Counted from the stretch's first letter, positions 10,806 to 23,242 are shown. The stretch is DNA of 64,000 nt from Allium sativum (GCA_030737875.1 CM060915.1:573484577-573548576); one strand, 5' to 3'. Translations and numbers: made by a program. Notes: generated from the letters alone by a model not told the origin.

Positions 10806-12362
10806 TTTAGTCACACTTTCTATCGTTACTATTTTTAGTAATGCATTTTGATGTGACGACTGCTGAATTTTTTGGTAATTATTTGTTGAGTTACCATCGA
10901 TTTAATAATACATTTTTGTATTTACGATTAACAATAATGACATTGTAATGGTAGGAGATGCATGGAGCTGATATAGATTTTCAGACTCAAGATTAAAATT
11001 CTTTATACCAATGCTCTATGTTCTCATAATGAATATACCGAGTAGAATATTATAACACACATATTTTCTGACAACCATATCTACATGTCCTCCAACGATA
11101 ACCTCCAGTTACACATTATATTCGAGTCATCATTTACTAGGCCAATTACTTATACTCAACAATTTACTGCTTTCAAAAAAAATTCAGAGTTACAAATTAT
11201 TCTCTTAGATCTTATCTTACAAATACAGAGGTTATGAAACTTATTCCTTTTCAGTTTCCAAAATTTACTATTATTCGTTATACGAAAAACTTGATCACCT
11301 CCGAACTTAGCTTGTCTAAACGTTTTAGTGTAGGTAATTTCTTCTTACTATACTTGCTTGCCAGATATCCTTTAATCCAATTGTGAAACTTAATTCACAA
11401 GGTGTTCATGCTCACTTAAATAGTTCCTTTTGTTGCTACAATATACTTCAGAACTTATCAACTTGTCCAAAATCGTCGATAATTCAAATCTTCCTATCTA
11501 TACCTTTAATTAAATTCAATAACTTTTTCATTAGAATAGGATCTATTTGGATATATGATAGAATAGATTAAAAAGATTAATAAAAGAAGTTTTTATATAT
11601 ATATAATTAACATTTTATATATATACATTTATTCATGCATCCAACTTTTCGGAGATAATTCCCTAGGGGTCAAAGAGCTTGCTTTAATTACATAATTCTT
11701 GCGTTCTTTCTCTTTACTTATGACTAGGGGCGATGTTGCTTTAGCTGGTCTTTCTCCCTTCTTGAAATGACAATCTTGTACTACATGCCCTGCTTTTCTA
11801 TTTAAGTTCACAACAATTTACCAAACAATTTCAAACACTTATCCAAATGAATTTAAGTATATATTGATGTTTTAATCGGAATCATATAGTCATCCAACTT
11901 TCGAAACTCGAAAATACATACTGATGATGTTGCAGTCATTAACAGAATCATCTTCAAGCGACTAGAGTGTGATTCTATATCTATCTAGTATATTAAGACT
12001 TCGTATATACGTTGATTAGGCGTATATGCAAAATATTCTTATACTCGATAGCCTAACCTCAACATTAAATAAAATACTCAAATTCTTATTACACATTTTG
12101 GTTTCTAACCATATTGATTAGTTTCTTTAGAGGAGAATTACCTTAACAATTTTTACCTAAGTTTGCCTCTTAACATGAATTCTAATATACTGTAATCCCA
12201 AAATTAATTAATTTATATGTGAAAAGCGCTCTCTCGAATGTAGTACTCTAGAAACTCATTCTAGGGCATTATTAACCCTATCTCTAATGAGATATAATAA
12301 CTCTGATGAGTCTTTCCTTTTGTTCAAATGATTCGTACCACCATAGCTTTGTATAAACCAAA
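10806..12362 (-). mobile_element. C2: decayed interior of a minus-strand gypsy element
   Basis: Downstream (minus sense) of a primer site and LTR, so this should be the 5' interior. It is AT-rich and heavily decayed. The only recognisable piece is the gag knuckle relic at 11629-11820. The border with copia A is not visible. Confidence 0.5.
11629..11820 (-). pseudogene. C2 gag: nucleocapsid zinc-knuckle relic
   Basis: Reads VNLNRKAGHVVQDC followed by a Lys-rich stretch, with a stop at 11629. This is the CX2CX4HX4C knuckle of retroviral-type gag, which binds genomic RNA. Here both N-terminal cysteines are lost (V and N in their places), while KAGH and the last Cys remain. Its position between the primer site at 12363 and the left part of the window fits gag of a minus-strand gypsy element. 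It is dead. Confidence 0.6.
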
Positions 12363-12374
12363 GCTCTAATACCA
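12363..12374 (-). other. C2 primer-binding site
   Basis: On the minus strand tggtattagagc, one change from TGGTATCAGAGC (initiator tRNA-Met), a few bases after the LTR end. Confidence 0.7.
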
Positions 12375-12378
12375 AAAG

Positions 12379-13704
12379 TAATGTCCCAACTTTTTGCTTG
12401 GCTTTCATCGGTAATTAAACCAACTTAAACCGTTCATAAAGACGGGTTGTTAGGGGCACTTACACATTTGCACAAAATAAAAAGAACTTTTCCATTATCG
12501 TTTAAAATAATATTACATCAGAGTTATGAGAGGTACATCAGTTACACAGCGAAAAAGAAACTAAACTCAATAGAAGAATGCAAATGCTCCAAGACATAAT
12601 AGCTCTAGCTAAAACCTGAATCTTGCTCCAACTAACTCCAAGGCTAAATTTGCGAACTAAACTACTAGGTTACCCATGTAAAAATTATGGGCACCCAGAG
12701 TTTAGGTATGGGAATAATAAACTCCAGGTCAGTCATGGGACTGGTGTGAGAACTCAAAACAGTTGTTTTTTGGGCTTATTTTAAAATTAGGTAATTCACC
12801 GGACCACGCCGCTAATGCGGAATGGGTTTACTTCATATGAATACCAGTGCATAAAATTCCGCAATGACTTTTTGAGAAATGAAGCTATCTTAAGCTCGTC
12901 CCACACATCACACAATGCAAGCGCACACCAGATGAGCGAGTTTTGCCTTATGATAACCAAAAATGCTTTTATACGTGAAAATCCTCTTTTACTACTATAT
13001 AGTGTGAAAACCATTTTATCAAATAAATGTTTATCCTAGCCAGCATAATGCCTCATCCCATTATACTGACAATCATGCCGATAACCAGCAGGCTATACAA
13101 CCAAAACCATACGGGCTCATAGTGGAGACTGGGTTTCCAACATGATGGTTCTTGGTACGAACGATCATTCGTAAGCTTACAAACTTTCTTGCACGCATCA
13201 TCCCAATACTCACGGATAACGTCCAGACTCAGACTCCATTATACTAGCCCACCATACATGAATTAGAGTACCCAACAAATAGCATCCCAAACTGGGGACT
13301 TCGTAGTAACCTTTCATCATCACATCCCGGTGCACCGAACATACGAAACGAACATATAAATCTAACCACCAGTTTACTATCATTCCGGGGTGTGAGGTTC
13401 GTCGAGGTCACGATGTACAGAAAACTACGCTTAAATAAGCCATGCTTTGATCATCCGTAGCTCATCACATAACTTAAGTATGCCAATTTGTCCATTCACT
13501 ATACATCACTGATTTCCATCGGTATATAACCTCTAAGCTCATACGTCTTAGAGAAGGGTGTTAAGCAAGAGAATAAATTCTCTGCCACCAAACATATATA
13601 TATATATTAGTAAAGATCAGTGCTATGCAGTCAATTACAATGTCAAACACACAATCTATACATATTCGTTCGGGGTCCAAACGAAACAACAATCCGGAAT
13701 CCCT
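12379..13704 (-). repeat. C2 5' LTR, 3' portion, cut by E
   Basis: Related to C1 (7060-8494) and to the LTRs of E. Shared blocks include the cagtcatgggactgg region, ccgctaatgcgg and tcttagagaagggtgttaagc. It runs up to 13704, where the LTR of E starts. The missing part of this LTR should lie to the right of E, beyond this window. Confidence 0.7.
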
Positions 13705-15596
13705 TGTAGCGACGCCAAACCCCCACTCTTCGGTGGCAATGGTAATCTTTGGAATATAACACATAAACAAATAATAGCGGAACAGAAATATATAAATACA
13801 CCAGATAATGTACAACAGAATACACTGGATAAACATAATTATCAGAGTTACACAATGTACAGGATCATACATAGTACAAAATACAGTTTCAGCTTTACAT
13901 AAAATTTCTACAGCGGAATCAAAACATAATATGTACAACAGGAGCTGAACAGCATAAAAAGAAAGAAGTGATAGAATCCATCTTTAGCTCCATAGCTATC
14001 TAGAAAGAGCCTGCTAAAACCTGAATACAAGGCTGCCCGTGTAGAAAATAGGGCACCCGAGTTTGCAAGTGAAACAAACTACGAGTCAGTCATGGGACTG
14101 GTATGAGAAATCTGCTATTTAACTTATTTTACAATAAGGCCAATCACAGGACCATGCCGCTAACGCGGAACGGGTTTACTCCATTGGATTGCCAATGCTC
14201 AAAATAAGTAAATCATTTAAACCTCGCAATGCTTTCTATAAAAATGAAGCCATTATAAGACTCAGTTCCCATCACACAATGCAACATAAACCGGAGGATA
14301 GAGTTTTACCTTATAATGGCCAAAATATGCTTGATACGAATAAAACAAAAGCATTTGATATTATTACTAGTGTTTATATGTTTTAAAAACGATTTCAATC
14401 ATAAGTATCAATCATAGATGGCATAAATGCCCCATACCACTATGTCGCCCTATATAGGTATATAATCACAACCGCACGATGTCGTATTTGGAAATTGGAT
14501 TTTCATCATGAACCAAGGCAAGGGATCGTCCTTACCGCTTCAAGACGCTCTAGCCCGCCACTCAGGATCAAAGCTGGAGTGACCCTTGGATCGTCAGGGC
14601 TGGTCCATACGGAGTGGATTAAAATGCCAGAACACTGCGTTTCCCCGCCCTATGGGGTGTCAACTGGTTATATACCGACCAAACCATCGGCCCTGTAGCG
14701 ACTGATATGACCGAGGCGCCTCGCTATCCATCATCCACATAAGTAAAATGACCGGGCGTGTAAAACGCAAAACACCACTCCTAGCTAGAAGGAAACGCAT
14801 GTCCTCCCTGAAGTCCTCTCCCATTTCTGGTTCATACCGTGTGTGAGGCTTGCGAATCAACACTAAACACAAAGCTAGCTATTTAAAGCCCTGCTTTGAT
14901 CATCAACCACAAGACTCTGCTTTTCAACAAAAGCCTTGATCACTGCATCTCAGCATGCCACATAGGCAATTCACGCCATGCAATTAACATATATCAATCA
15001 CACAGAATGAAATCCAATGTTGGACACACAGTCCATTTACAAGTCCGTTCTGGGTCTGAACGAAACCGGAGGCACCTTATTCCTCTCCCGTATGTCCAAT
15101 ATAGGAGAGAGACCCTCGCACATATGAACGATCAACAAATACGTCCGGACGACCACCACTGTAACCCCTTCAGGGCAGCAACTCCCATCAAAGGCATCAG
15201 TAGCCATCCATTCGATGTGAAGATCCTCGGTCTTACGCCGTCTTCATATCTTCGACTTCTAACCGTCGACCAATTATTTGAAATGAAAATTAATTCGTCC
15301 TTTTCAAATAATTCACGTATATTTAGAATTTCAAATCAATTCATTTCAATAGTTAAATTATCTGACATCCATAATTCAGTTCATTAATGTAATTTTCACG
15401 TCAGACACATTCAACCATCAAATATCCTATAAACCGAGTAAATTCAGTTTATTTCCATTCCATATCGTTTATAATATTTTATAACAATTTATTGCTATTT
15501 TTATTTATTTAAATATAGCCAATTTATTCAAAGGATGCTTCAGGCCATAACGCGGCAATGGCGCTATTTTTCTCCAAATTTGATTTACACATATCT

Positions 15597-15985
15597 GAAG
15601 ATCTAACCGTTGGATCTTTACAGATTTTATATCATTGGGATGATCTTTTCAAAGAGGACACAACGGTTCCAGTCTTGGGAAAATCCGACGGTCGGATCTC
15701 CCGGTACAATCGTTTGAAGTTACGATTTCAAAATACGAACTACAACGTTGTTGTTCGATTTAATTTAATTATATTTATATATATTAATATAATCCATTCT
15801 GGCATTGTTTTCATTTAGATTTGAATTTAACATTTCATAAAATCTAACCGTTGGATCATTACGAATTTGGTATCGTTGGAAAGATATTTCCAAAGCGGGC
15901 CCAACGGTTTCGGTTTCGGGAAAATCCGATGGTCGGATCTCCCGCAATAATCGTTTAAAATCACGATTCAAAATACAAACTGCAG
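15597..15985. repeat. Direct duplication in E 3' LTR
   Basis: Copies at 15597-15745 and 15840-15985 share atctaaccgttggatc, gggaaaatccga(c/t)ggtcgg and ttacgatttcaaaatac. The 5' LTR has the same pair at 49010-49155 and 49252-49400. ccgacggtcgg is itself palindromic. Confidence 0.75.
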
Positions 15986-16059
15986 CTTCGTTATTCGATT
16001 TATTTTAATTATATATATATAATCCGTTCTTCGATTTCCAAACCATATTCATTTCATAT

Positions 16060-16480
16060 ATTTGATAAAAATAATATTTTTATCCAACAAATATTTATTT
16101 CAACACATGACTATTTTGAACACTTCATATATATAATAAAAATGTAAATTTTTATCGTCAAAACAATTTATTTCAAACATGATTATTTTTAGCGATTCGT
16201 ATATGTTATAAAAATGGGATTTTTATTGTTAAAACAATTTATTTCAAAAATGAAGATTTTAGCGATTCATATATATTATAAAAATGTGATTTTTATTGTT
16301 AAAACAATTTATTTCAAATATGATTATTTTTAGCGATTCGTATATATTATAAAAATGTGATTTTTATTGTTAAAATAATTTATTTCAAACATGATTATTT
16401 TATATACTTCTTCTACATGATAAAAATGTAATTTTTATCTTTCAAATATTTTATTTGTCATATGAATATTTTTCCAACAC
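16060..16480. repeat. Tandem array of about 70-bp hairpin units in E 3' LTR
   Basis: About six units with ataaaaat-(3-4 nt)-atttttat and often attgtt-aa-aacaat, plus ttagcgattcgtatat. Repeated in the 5' LTR at 49490-49930. Confidence 0.78.
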
Positions 16481-16762
16481 ATGAATATAAATCAAACATA
16501 GGAATATTTCAGAAAATTTCGGCAGCATAACGGCAGGGTAGTTAAAACTGGCACCGTCCCTAGTACGGCTCCTCGCTCTACCTTAAAGCGTCGCAGCTTT
16601 TGACAATGGGGATTTCAATAATCTAGTTCGTACGCAAACGAATTTTTCCACAAACTGGTCCTATTTGTTTTTAACCACAAACAACCATAATCAAATCAAC
16701 CATTCGTAATATTCACCAAATTTCACGTCAACCGAAATCCAAACAATCACAACCAATATATA

Positions 16763-16783
16763 TCGTCCATGGTCTATGGACGA
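16763..16783. other. Conserved hairpin in E 3' LTR
   Basis: tcgtccat, loop ggtct, atggacga: the reverse complement of the C1 hairpin at 4550-4572, stem and loop identical. In the 5' LTR (50197-50216) the second arm has decayed. Confidence 0.7.
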
Positions 16784-16788
16784 GGGGA

Positions 16789-16829
<41 letters not shown>

Positions 16830-16860
16830 TATAGATATACGTATATAAATATATTTCGAT
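16784..16860. repeat. AT microsatellite in E 3' LTR
   Basis: (at)n tract of about 28 bases, followed by mixed ta/ca repeats. The 5' LTR has only a short version near 50225. Confidence 0.8.
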
Positions 16861-17640
16861 TTCATTTCAGAATCATTTCAATTCCATTCAATGCACATAT
16901 GATTTTTATAACGCATATATAACTTATACATCGCTAATACAACTTATACGACGCTTATACATGAGGTGTACAACGCTTATATAACTTATATATCGATCAT
17001 ATAATTTATACATCGCCATTCCATTCGTTTATAAATTTAGAAATCTCACATTGGGTTCCACTCCTCCAAAAATTGTTGGAATCTCAAAAAATATCCGGTC
17101 TCTTCTAGAATGTAGAGGGCGCCACCACGAGTCCAATGTCTCTTATTTCACTGGATTTCGACAACATAGCAAAATGATATGATTTTTAGAAGTTAACCGA
17201 ATTTCGCGATGGTTTAAAAGTGTTAAAATCCTTTAAAATATAAACAGCCGTTACATCAGCAAAAGTTCAAAACTTAGGATTTATTTTTCGCGAAATCGGT
17301 TGCACGATAGGAGGATCGGATGGTGTAGCGTCGAAGGGGGAGGGAGGGCGCACGTGCGCAGGCCAGTGGGGTCCACTTCGGTGGTCTCTGGTGATGGCGG
17401 CGGCGCTTCGAAATCCGGATGTTTGAGGGAGCGTATCTCGAGAAATACTCGAGGAGGAGAGGTGTATCAGGTATGAACTTGAAGAGGAGGAGATCTCCAA
17501 AAAGTTCCAAAGGGGCAGGGTGTTTGCATGGTTTGGTCGGAAATGGGCCGGGAAGCGGGGATAACGTTTCCGCCTTCGAATTCGCTGATCGGGGAGAGAG
17601 AATTCGATTTTTTTAATGAAGATAAAATATGATTGGTCGG

Positions 17641-17648
17641 AATTTATA
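17641..17648 (-). promoter_or_regulatory. TATA box, E 3' LTR
   Basis: tataaatt on minus, about 855 bases from the LTR start, matching 53203-53210 in the 5' LTR and the TATA position of C1. Confidence 0.5.
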
Positions 17649-18500
17649 TTAAATTCTAAAAGAGTGTTTTCCCCAAAGAACTCCAATTCAAGCCTAACGA
17701 CTGTCATTCGTAGCTAATTTCCCCCATTTCAGACACAATGGAATATGTTTCGTGAGCCCATTCAACTGTTTCAACTAGTTTTTCTTTAAATTAAAATATA
17801 AAATATTCAATATTTGATTTGAACGCGCATTTCAATTTACCGGGGCCGCATACTGATCCCAAAAATTCCAGAAAAATAAATCTGGCTATGTCCAGACGAT
17901 ACGGTCCCAACAAAACTGATTTCGTCAAATTTGAAGACCGTTTGAAAAATGGCCATTTTCTGGTCGATCCAAATTGATTGAAATTTACCAAACACATTTT
18001 CCTTTACCACGCTCACATATTAACTCCAAAAATTATGGAATTCAAAACCTAGAAATAATTAGACATTCCGGATCTAACAAAAGTGGTTTTGTCGAAAACG
18101 GAGGCCGTTTACAAAATGCCTATTTTCAAGGGCTATATAAACTCCATAGCGACCTTTCTGAAAATTCATTTGACCATAACTTTTGATTCCCGCTATGAAA
18201 TTTCCATTTTTCAGATACGTTAGAAAGATATTTAAACAGATTAAAATATTTTTGGTTCCACTAAAATCCGTTTCATTTTGCATCTGCTACAGTCAGTCAA
18301 AGTTCGAATTCGTATTTTCAAACTGCCGCGCCATTTCAGGCCTTGTTTTATAATTAAAATAAATATATTTATTTTACAACATTGATTCAAATATACTTCT
18401 GGTCGTTATTATTTAAAATAATTTCTTTTAAATATTCAAAATCCACTAAAATAGCCAGATTAAAATTTTTAAATTGGTTCAGATTTTCCGGGTTGTTACA

Positions 18501-18513
18501 ATCTCCCCCACTT
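18501..18513 (-). other. E polypurine tract
   Basis: On minus aagtgggggagat lies directly before the LTR, preceded by gggatgaaaagatttt, the usual 3' end of Tekay/Del elements. It primes plus-strand DNA synthesis. Confidence 0.85.
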
Positions 18514-19613
18514 AAAATCTTTTCATCCCTGAAAAGGAACGAAGTTGAAAGTTGTTTAATTAACCAACTCAACTTTCATTCTGGCTTTCATTCTTCAACT
18601 TTTCAGTTTCTAAGAATTTTCAAATTCTTCAAAAATTTGGCTAACACCCTAAATTTTCGAAAAATTTCGCCATAACCTTCTTTGTACGGGGAGGGGTTTG
18701 GAAATTTATTGGGCCATGTTGGGTACCCAATAAATCCTAATAAGCATACATATATTTATAATTATATATTCCAGTGTCCACAGAGGAGTGTGTATAGATC
18801 ATAACTCCAAAGAATAAATTCTTGTCACCCTATAAATGGTTTTTTTGCCTTAATGACCAGAGAGACGTGTTTATTGTCATCTCCAGACCCATGTGGTTTT
18901 TTTTATTAATCTAGCGATTTTACCGTTACATTTTATATAGTCCATGTCAGTCTTCGGTTCAGCCTGTAATATAGTCATCGCCATACAAGCCTCTTGCTCG
19001 TATGGTAAATCTTCAACCTCGTCACATAAGCTCCAAATGCTTATGTTGTATATGATGAAGTATGCTATCTTCAAGAAGTATGCAATGCAGTGTAGTTCAA
19101 AATTAATTATTGCTATCCTATGACGACGTTTATTATTACACACAAAACAAGTAGCACTCCGCATCTAATGGCATTCACAAGAGTTGATATACTAATAAAA
19201 ATGCGCATCCAACTCATTAAGGTTTACCTATTTGTCGGGCACGCAAATAAATTCTTTACTTAACAGCAAATCCATTTACCTGTTCAAACATATATTATGT
19301 ACATGCATGTATTTTAACCAATTTCAAATTAGTTTAATATTTGATTCACTTTGCATAAGTTTAACCTACATTCTCTTATTGACTAAATTAATTATCCTTT
19401 TAATAATTTGATTAGTCAAATTATAATCACAAATCACAAACAAAAATCAATTTGTTGATTAACTTTTTCAAAAATATACTAATTAATTCATATACTCTTT
19501 TAAAACCATTCAGGCTATATAATTAAAAAATTCACATCCATGAAAAGCAAACAACAACCAAGTAGAGAACAATACGGAAATGCAAAATATGGTAAATTTA
19601 CCTTGCACCAGAG
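18514..19613 (-). mobile_element. E 3' untranslated region
   Basis: About 1.1 kb between the end of pol and the purine tract. AT-rich. I see no conserved coding sequence. A short frame at 18877-19164 has no family signature. Confidence 0.6.
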
Positions 19614-20252
19614 TTAATCACAGATATCCACCCTGCAATTGGGATAGGCTTTCTTAATGCTTTCCTCAGTTTCCCAAGTACAGTCTCGTGGATCTCCACT
19701 CCATTGCACTTTGACTAAGTGAGCCTTCTTGTTCCTCATCTCTTTAGTTTTTTTGCCAATAATCTTGATTGGCTCTCTTTTCACAGCTAATTCTGGAGTA
19801 ATTTTGAAATCTTGTTGCGCGGCTTCTTTCATGACCAAGTCAGGATCATGCACATGCTTTCGAAGTTGGGATACGTGAAACACATCATGTACTCCTGGAA
19901 ACCAATCAGGCAATTGAACCCTATAAGCGAGAGTTCCAATCCGTCCGAGCACAGGAAATAGACCTATAAATCTGGGTGCCAACTTCCCTGTTTTACCAAA
20001 TCGGACTACTCTTCTCATTGGAGATACTCTCAAATATACATAATCACCAACATAAAAAGACAAATCTCTCCTTCTCAAATCGGCATAGCTCTTCTGTTGG
20101 CTTTGATTGGCCAGTAATCGTTTCTTAATGAAATCGACTTTATCTGCAGCTTCGCGAATCATATCTAGTCTCAATACAAGTCTATTACCAGGTTCTACCC
20201 AACATGCGGGAGATCTGCATGGTCTACCATACAATGCTCCGAATGGTGACAT
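19614..20252 (-). pseudogene. E integrase C-terminus with chromodomain
   Basis: The 212-residue segment continues integrase. It opens with MSPFGALYGRPCRSP (family: gMaPFEALYGRkCRtP) and has KKSYADxRRRDLxF-type sequence at 50-66, a GPY/F-like module at about 90-115, then FHVSQLRKHV (125-134). Residues about 155-203 form a chromodomain (EPIKII, LVKVQW, TWE), which in chromoviruses steers integration by binding modified histone. It ends TGA/TAA-like at 19614. It is separated from the preceding integrase core by about 50 bases containing a disruption. The Tekay/Del assignment rests on these motifs. Confidence 0.9.
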
Positions 20253-20300
20253 TTTCGGGCTCGCTTGGTAGCTGTTATTATATCAGAACTCAGCCAAATG

Positions 20301-21197
20301 CTAGTGGTCTTCCCATGATACGCCAAAATCAATAACACAAGCCTGCAATAAATCTTCTAGAATACGATTCACCCTCTCAATTTGACCATTAGTTTGAGGA
20401 TGATATGCGGTGCTCAAGTTCAGTTTGGTTCCCAATTTTACTCGGAATGCTTCCCAGAATTTACTAGCGAAATTCGGGTCACGATCACTAATGATACTCA
20501 TGGGAACTCCATGAAGTTTAACAATTTCCTTGAAATAAATCTGCGCCAGAGTTTGAGAGGTTTTATTTGATCTGACAGGTATAAAATGGGAGATCTTCGT
20601 GAAACGATCTACGATCACCCATATACTATCATTTCCTCTCCGGGTTCTGGGAAAGCCATCTATGAAATCCGTAGAAATCTGTTCCCACTTCCAACTTGGA
20701 AATTCCAACGGTTGCAACAATCCGACGAGTTTCTGATGATCGTTTTTGACTTGTTGACAAGTAGAACACCAGCTGACATACATAGAGATGCCTCTTTTCA
20801 TCGCCTTCCACCAGAAGATTCGCTTAAGGTCATTGTACATTTTACTAACCCCTGTGTGGATACTCAGTTTGGACTTGGGACACTCATCCAACACTTCTCT
20901 TTTCAGCTCAAGGATGTCGGGAACACAAATTCTTCCTTTCAACCTCAGAACTCCTGCGCTATCCACTTGGAAACTGGAGACTTCGCCCCTTTGAATTCTT
21001 TTGATCATCTCTTTAACAAAACTATCGTCTTTCTGAAGAACATATATTTTATCAATCAACATTGGTGTAATGATAAGATTGACGATGATCACATTCTTTC
21101 TGCTGAGCGCATCAGCCACAACATTGGCTTTCCCAGAAGTGTACAAAATATCAAGATCGTATGCTGCGAGAAATTCTAGCCAACGTTGCTGCCACAT
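20301..21197 (-). pseudogene. E RNase H end plus integrase core
   Basis: This segment begins in the end of RNase H (NVVADALSRK at 25-34). The integrase zinc region follows, with His114, Cys144 and Cys147 kept; the first His is replaced (ECPKSK). The catalytic core keeps all three acids: Asp177 (STDFID), Asp238 (SDRD) and Glu274 (GQIERVNR), with exactly 35 residues between the last two, the DD35E spacing. The enzyme would insert element DNA into chromosomes. The open stretch ends at 20301 in SWEDH. Upstream, 21198-21209 separates it from RNase H by a stop. Confidence 0.92.
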
Positions 21198-21209
21198 ATT
21201 CAGATCTTT

Positions 21210-21587
21210 CTAGGTCAATAAGTACTTTAAAGATTGATGATCGGTATATAATTTGAACTTCTCACCTGACAGATAATGCCTCCAGATTTTCATAGCAAAC
21301 ACGATGGCTAACAATTCAAGATCGTGAGTTGCATAGTTCTTCTCATGCGGCTTCAACTGATGGCTAGCATAAGCGACTACTTGGCCTCTTTGCATTAATA
21401 CTGCACCAAGACCTTCTTTAGAAGAATTTGTCCAGACTTTCAAGTCTTGATTGCCATCAATAATTGTTAACACTGGAGCAATTGTCAGCCTTAACTTCAG
21501 CTTTCGGAAAGCTGCCCCACATTCTGGAGTCCAACTGAACCTTGAATGTTTCTTAGTAAGCTTCGTTAAGGAACTAGATATCTTCAA
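21210..21587 (-). pseudogene. E RT connection and RNase H
   Basis: RNase H region, which removes RNA from RNA/DNA hybrids. [15 protein letters not shown] is the end of [16 protein letters not shown] stands for the usual TDAS...GLG, and [14 protein letters not shown] and [10 protein letters not shown] follow. The first catalytic Asp position reads TNSS instead of TDAS, so activity is probably lost. It is separated by stops from both RT and the integrase segment. Confidence 0.88.
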
Positions 21588-22265
21588 GAAATATTTAACG
21601 AACTTCCGTTAATAACTAGCCAATTCAAGAAAACTTCAGACTTCTGTGGGCGTAGTTGGCTGCTTCCAATTCTGAATAGCTGTGATCTTATTGGGATCCA
21701 CAGAAATTCCATCTTTCGATACAACGTGACCAAGGAACTTTATCTCTTCTTTTCAGAATATACATTTGGAAAATTTGGCTTTTAAAATATTCTTTCTGAG
21801 AATTTCCAACACTTGTTCCAAATGTTTTTCATGCTCGCTCTCGGATTTAGAGAAGATTAGAATATCATCAATGAAGACCAGTACAAATTTATTCAATACT
21901 TCTCTGAATACCCGGTTCATTAGATCGATAAAATAAGCTGGAGCGTTACATAAGCGGAACGACATTACTAACCACTCGTAGAATAAGTCTGGACCTCTGA
22001 ATGCTGTCAAAGGAACACATTCTTCGGCAATACGAAGTTGATGGAAACCTATAGCTAGGTCCATTTGTGAAAATATTTGTGCGCCATTTAATCGATCCAA
22101 TAAATCATCAATTCGTGGCAATGGATATTTATTCTTTAATGTCTGCTTATTCAAGTCATGATAATCCACACATAGTCTGAGAGTACCGTCTGACTTTGGG
22201 ACAAACACCACTGCTGCTCCCCAATCAGAGAAACTAGGCCTGATAAAACCCTTCCATACAAGCTG
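21588..22265 (-). pseudogene. E reverse transcriptase core
   Basis: The longest open part is 21753-22211 (152 residues). It shows [32 protein letters not shown] with the first catalytic Asp at 51, and [12 protein letters not shown] with the FIDD box at 113-116. A Phe-Arg-Leu-Cys run replaces the normal FGL-T in the MPFGLTNAP motif. Stops lie on both sides (22262-22265 region and 21750). It copies element RNA to DNA. Confidence 0.9.
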
Positions 22266-22953
22266 TCAAGTCTGATTGTCTAATTCTTCTTTTTCCTTTA
22301 AGGTTATTCTTCGAATAGTGTGAACTATTGGCCTTGCATTCAGAATTAAAGAGATTTTGAAATCTATTTCTCTACGCGGAGGTAAGCTAACAACTTCTTC
22401 AAACACATCCACATAGTTCTTGATGATAGGAATATTTTCTACATCGACCGGAATATTCTCCGTAACGACAGGAACATGTTCTAATTGAGCAGGAGAAACG
22501 TCCAAAGCTGGCCAAAAGTCTTTTATATCTGAATTCGGACCTTCACATGGAATGGTTATATACTTCCTGAATTTTGTTTTTGCGTTAACAATTCTCTTGG
22601 CGCATTTAACCTCAGCTTCATATTTGGTTAACCAATCCAATCCTAAAATAGGATCGAATTCGGTAAAATTCATGACGATCGAAATGATAGGGAACCGATA
22701 ACGGGAAAAAGAGATAGGCACCCCCACAAATCCAACTAAGATCGAGGGAACCCCCAACTGGATTATGGACAGTCATGGGTGCTTTAAACTTTTTCATATT
22801 CAAATCCAGTTTCTTAACCGCATTTCTTGCAATAAATCTTCGCCATGCGCCTATATCAAATAGTACTTTAACTGGAATAACTTTGACAGTAAGCATGCAT
22901 TCTAAAACATCAGACCTCGCTTGACTGACTAAGGGTGCTGGAACCTCTGCCAC
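22266..22953 (-). pseudogene. E aspartic protease and linker to RT
   Basis: Two overlapping frames (22618-22953 and 22266-22757) show a frameshift at about 22700. The first holds the protease active site, here FDIGAWRRFI where the family has D(S/T)GASRSFI. The second has the flap end ILGLDWL and the linker FEEVVSLPPRREIDFKI before RT. Protease would cut the polyprotein. The active-site change D-I-G-A and the frameshift make it inactive. Confidence 0.87.
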
Positions 22954-22955
22954 TT

Positions 22956-23242
22956 CATTTACCTATACTACTTCAGATTTCTTTAAGAGTTGGCAATCCT
23001 TTGAAAGATGACCGGCCTGATGGCAAAGATTACATTTTCTATACTCTTGAAATCCCTTCTTGGATTTAAATTTATCCTTCTTTCTTTTTTTCCAAGATTT
23101 GCAATTTATAGCCAAATCTCCTTGCCAATTGCAGCTCGAACATGTGGCGGTTGTTATTTGTTTTTCCTCAGCTTTAACCTTTTTCCTATTGATTCTAGGC
23201 TTCTATCTGACCCTAGACGTCGTACTTGCCTTAGGCTGTGTA
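22956..23242 (-). pseudogene. E gag C-terminal half with two zinc knuckles
   Basis: On minus, downstream of the insertion of H, it reads a basic stretch, then CSSCNWQGDLAINC, a Lys-rich linker, then CNLCHQAGHLSKDC. The second is a perfect CX2CX4HX4C knuckle. The first has the spacing but Asp for His. A stop (TAG) separates it from protease. The other half of gag is at 46202-46872, across the inserted element H. Confidence 0.85.

Larger units (their letters stand above)
13705..18500 (-). repeat. E 3' LTR (4.8 kb)
   Basis: On minus it runs from tgtaacaacccgg (18500) to gcgtcgctaca (13705). Contents in sense order: U3 with repeated gacgaaa/cgtatc motifs, TATA at 17641-17648, a CpG-rich region, the conserved hairpin at 16763-16783, a conserved block at 16498-16590, a hairpin array at 16060-16480, two copies of a roughly 150-bp block (15597-15745 and 15840-15985), then the C-family 3' part. 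No gene. Confidence 0.88.

Noticed and set aside
13558..13938. Open frames on both strands, including a 125-codon frame on minus
   Set aside because: They cross the border between C2 and E LTRs (13704/13705), which a real gene would not.
14896..15387. 163-codon frame in E 3' LTR
   Set aside because: LTR sequence. The copy in the 5' LTR (48308-48685) ends earlier, and it runs against the sense of the element.
17267..17707. 146-codon open frame on minus in the E 3' LTR
   Set aside because: The matching part of the 5' LTR is broken into shorter frames (52743-53060, 53084-53269). Low-complexity Ser and Pro runs, CpG-rich leader; no domain.
20382..21179. Frames on + up to 197 codons
   Set aside because: Antisense of E integrase, whose catalytic motifs read clearly on minus.
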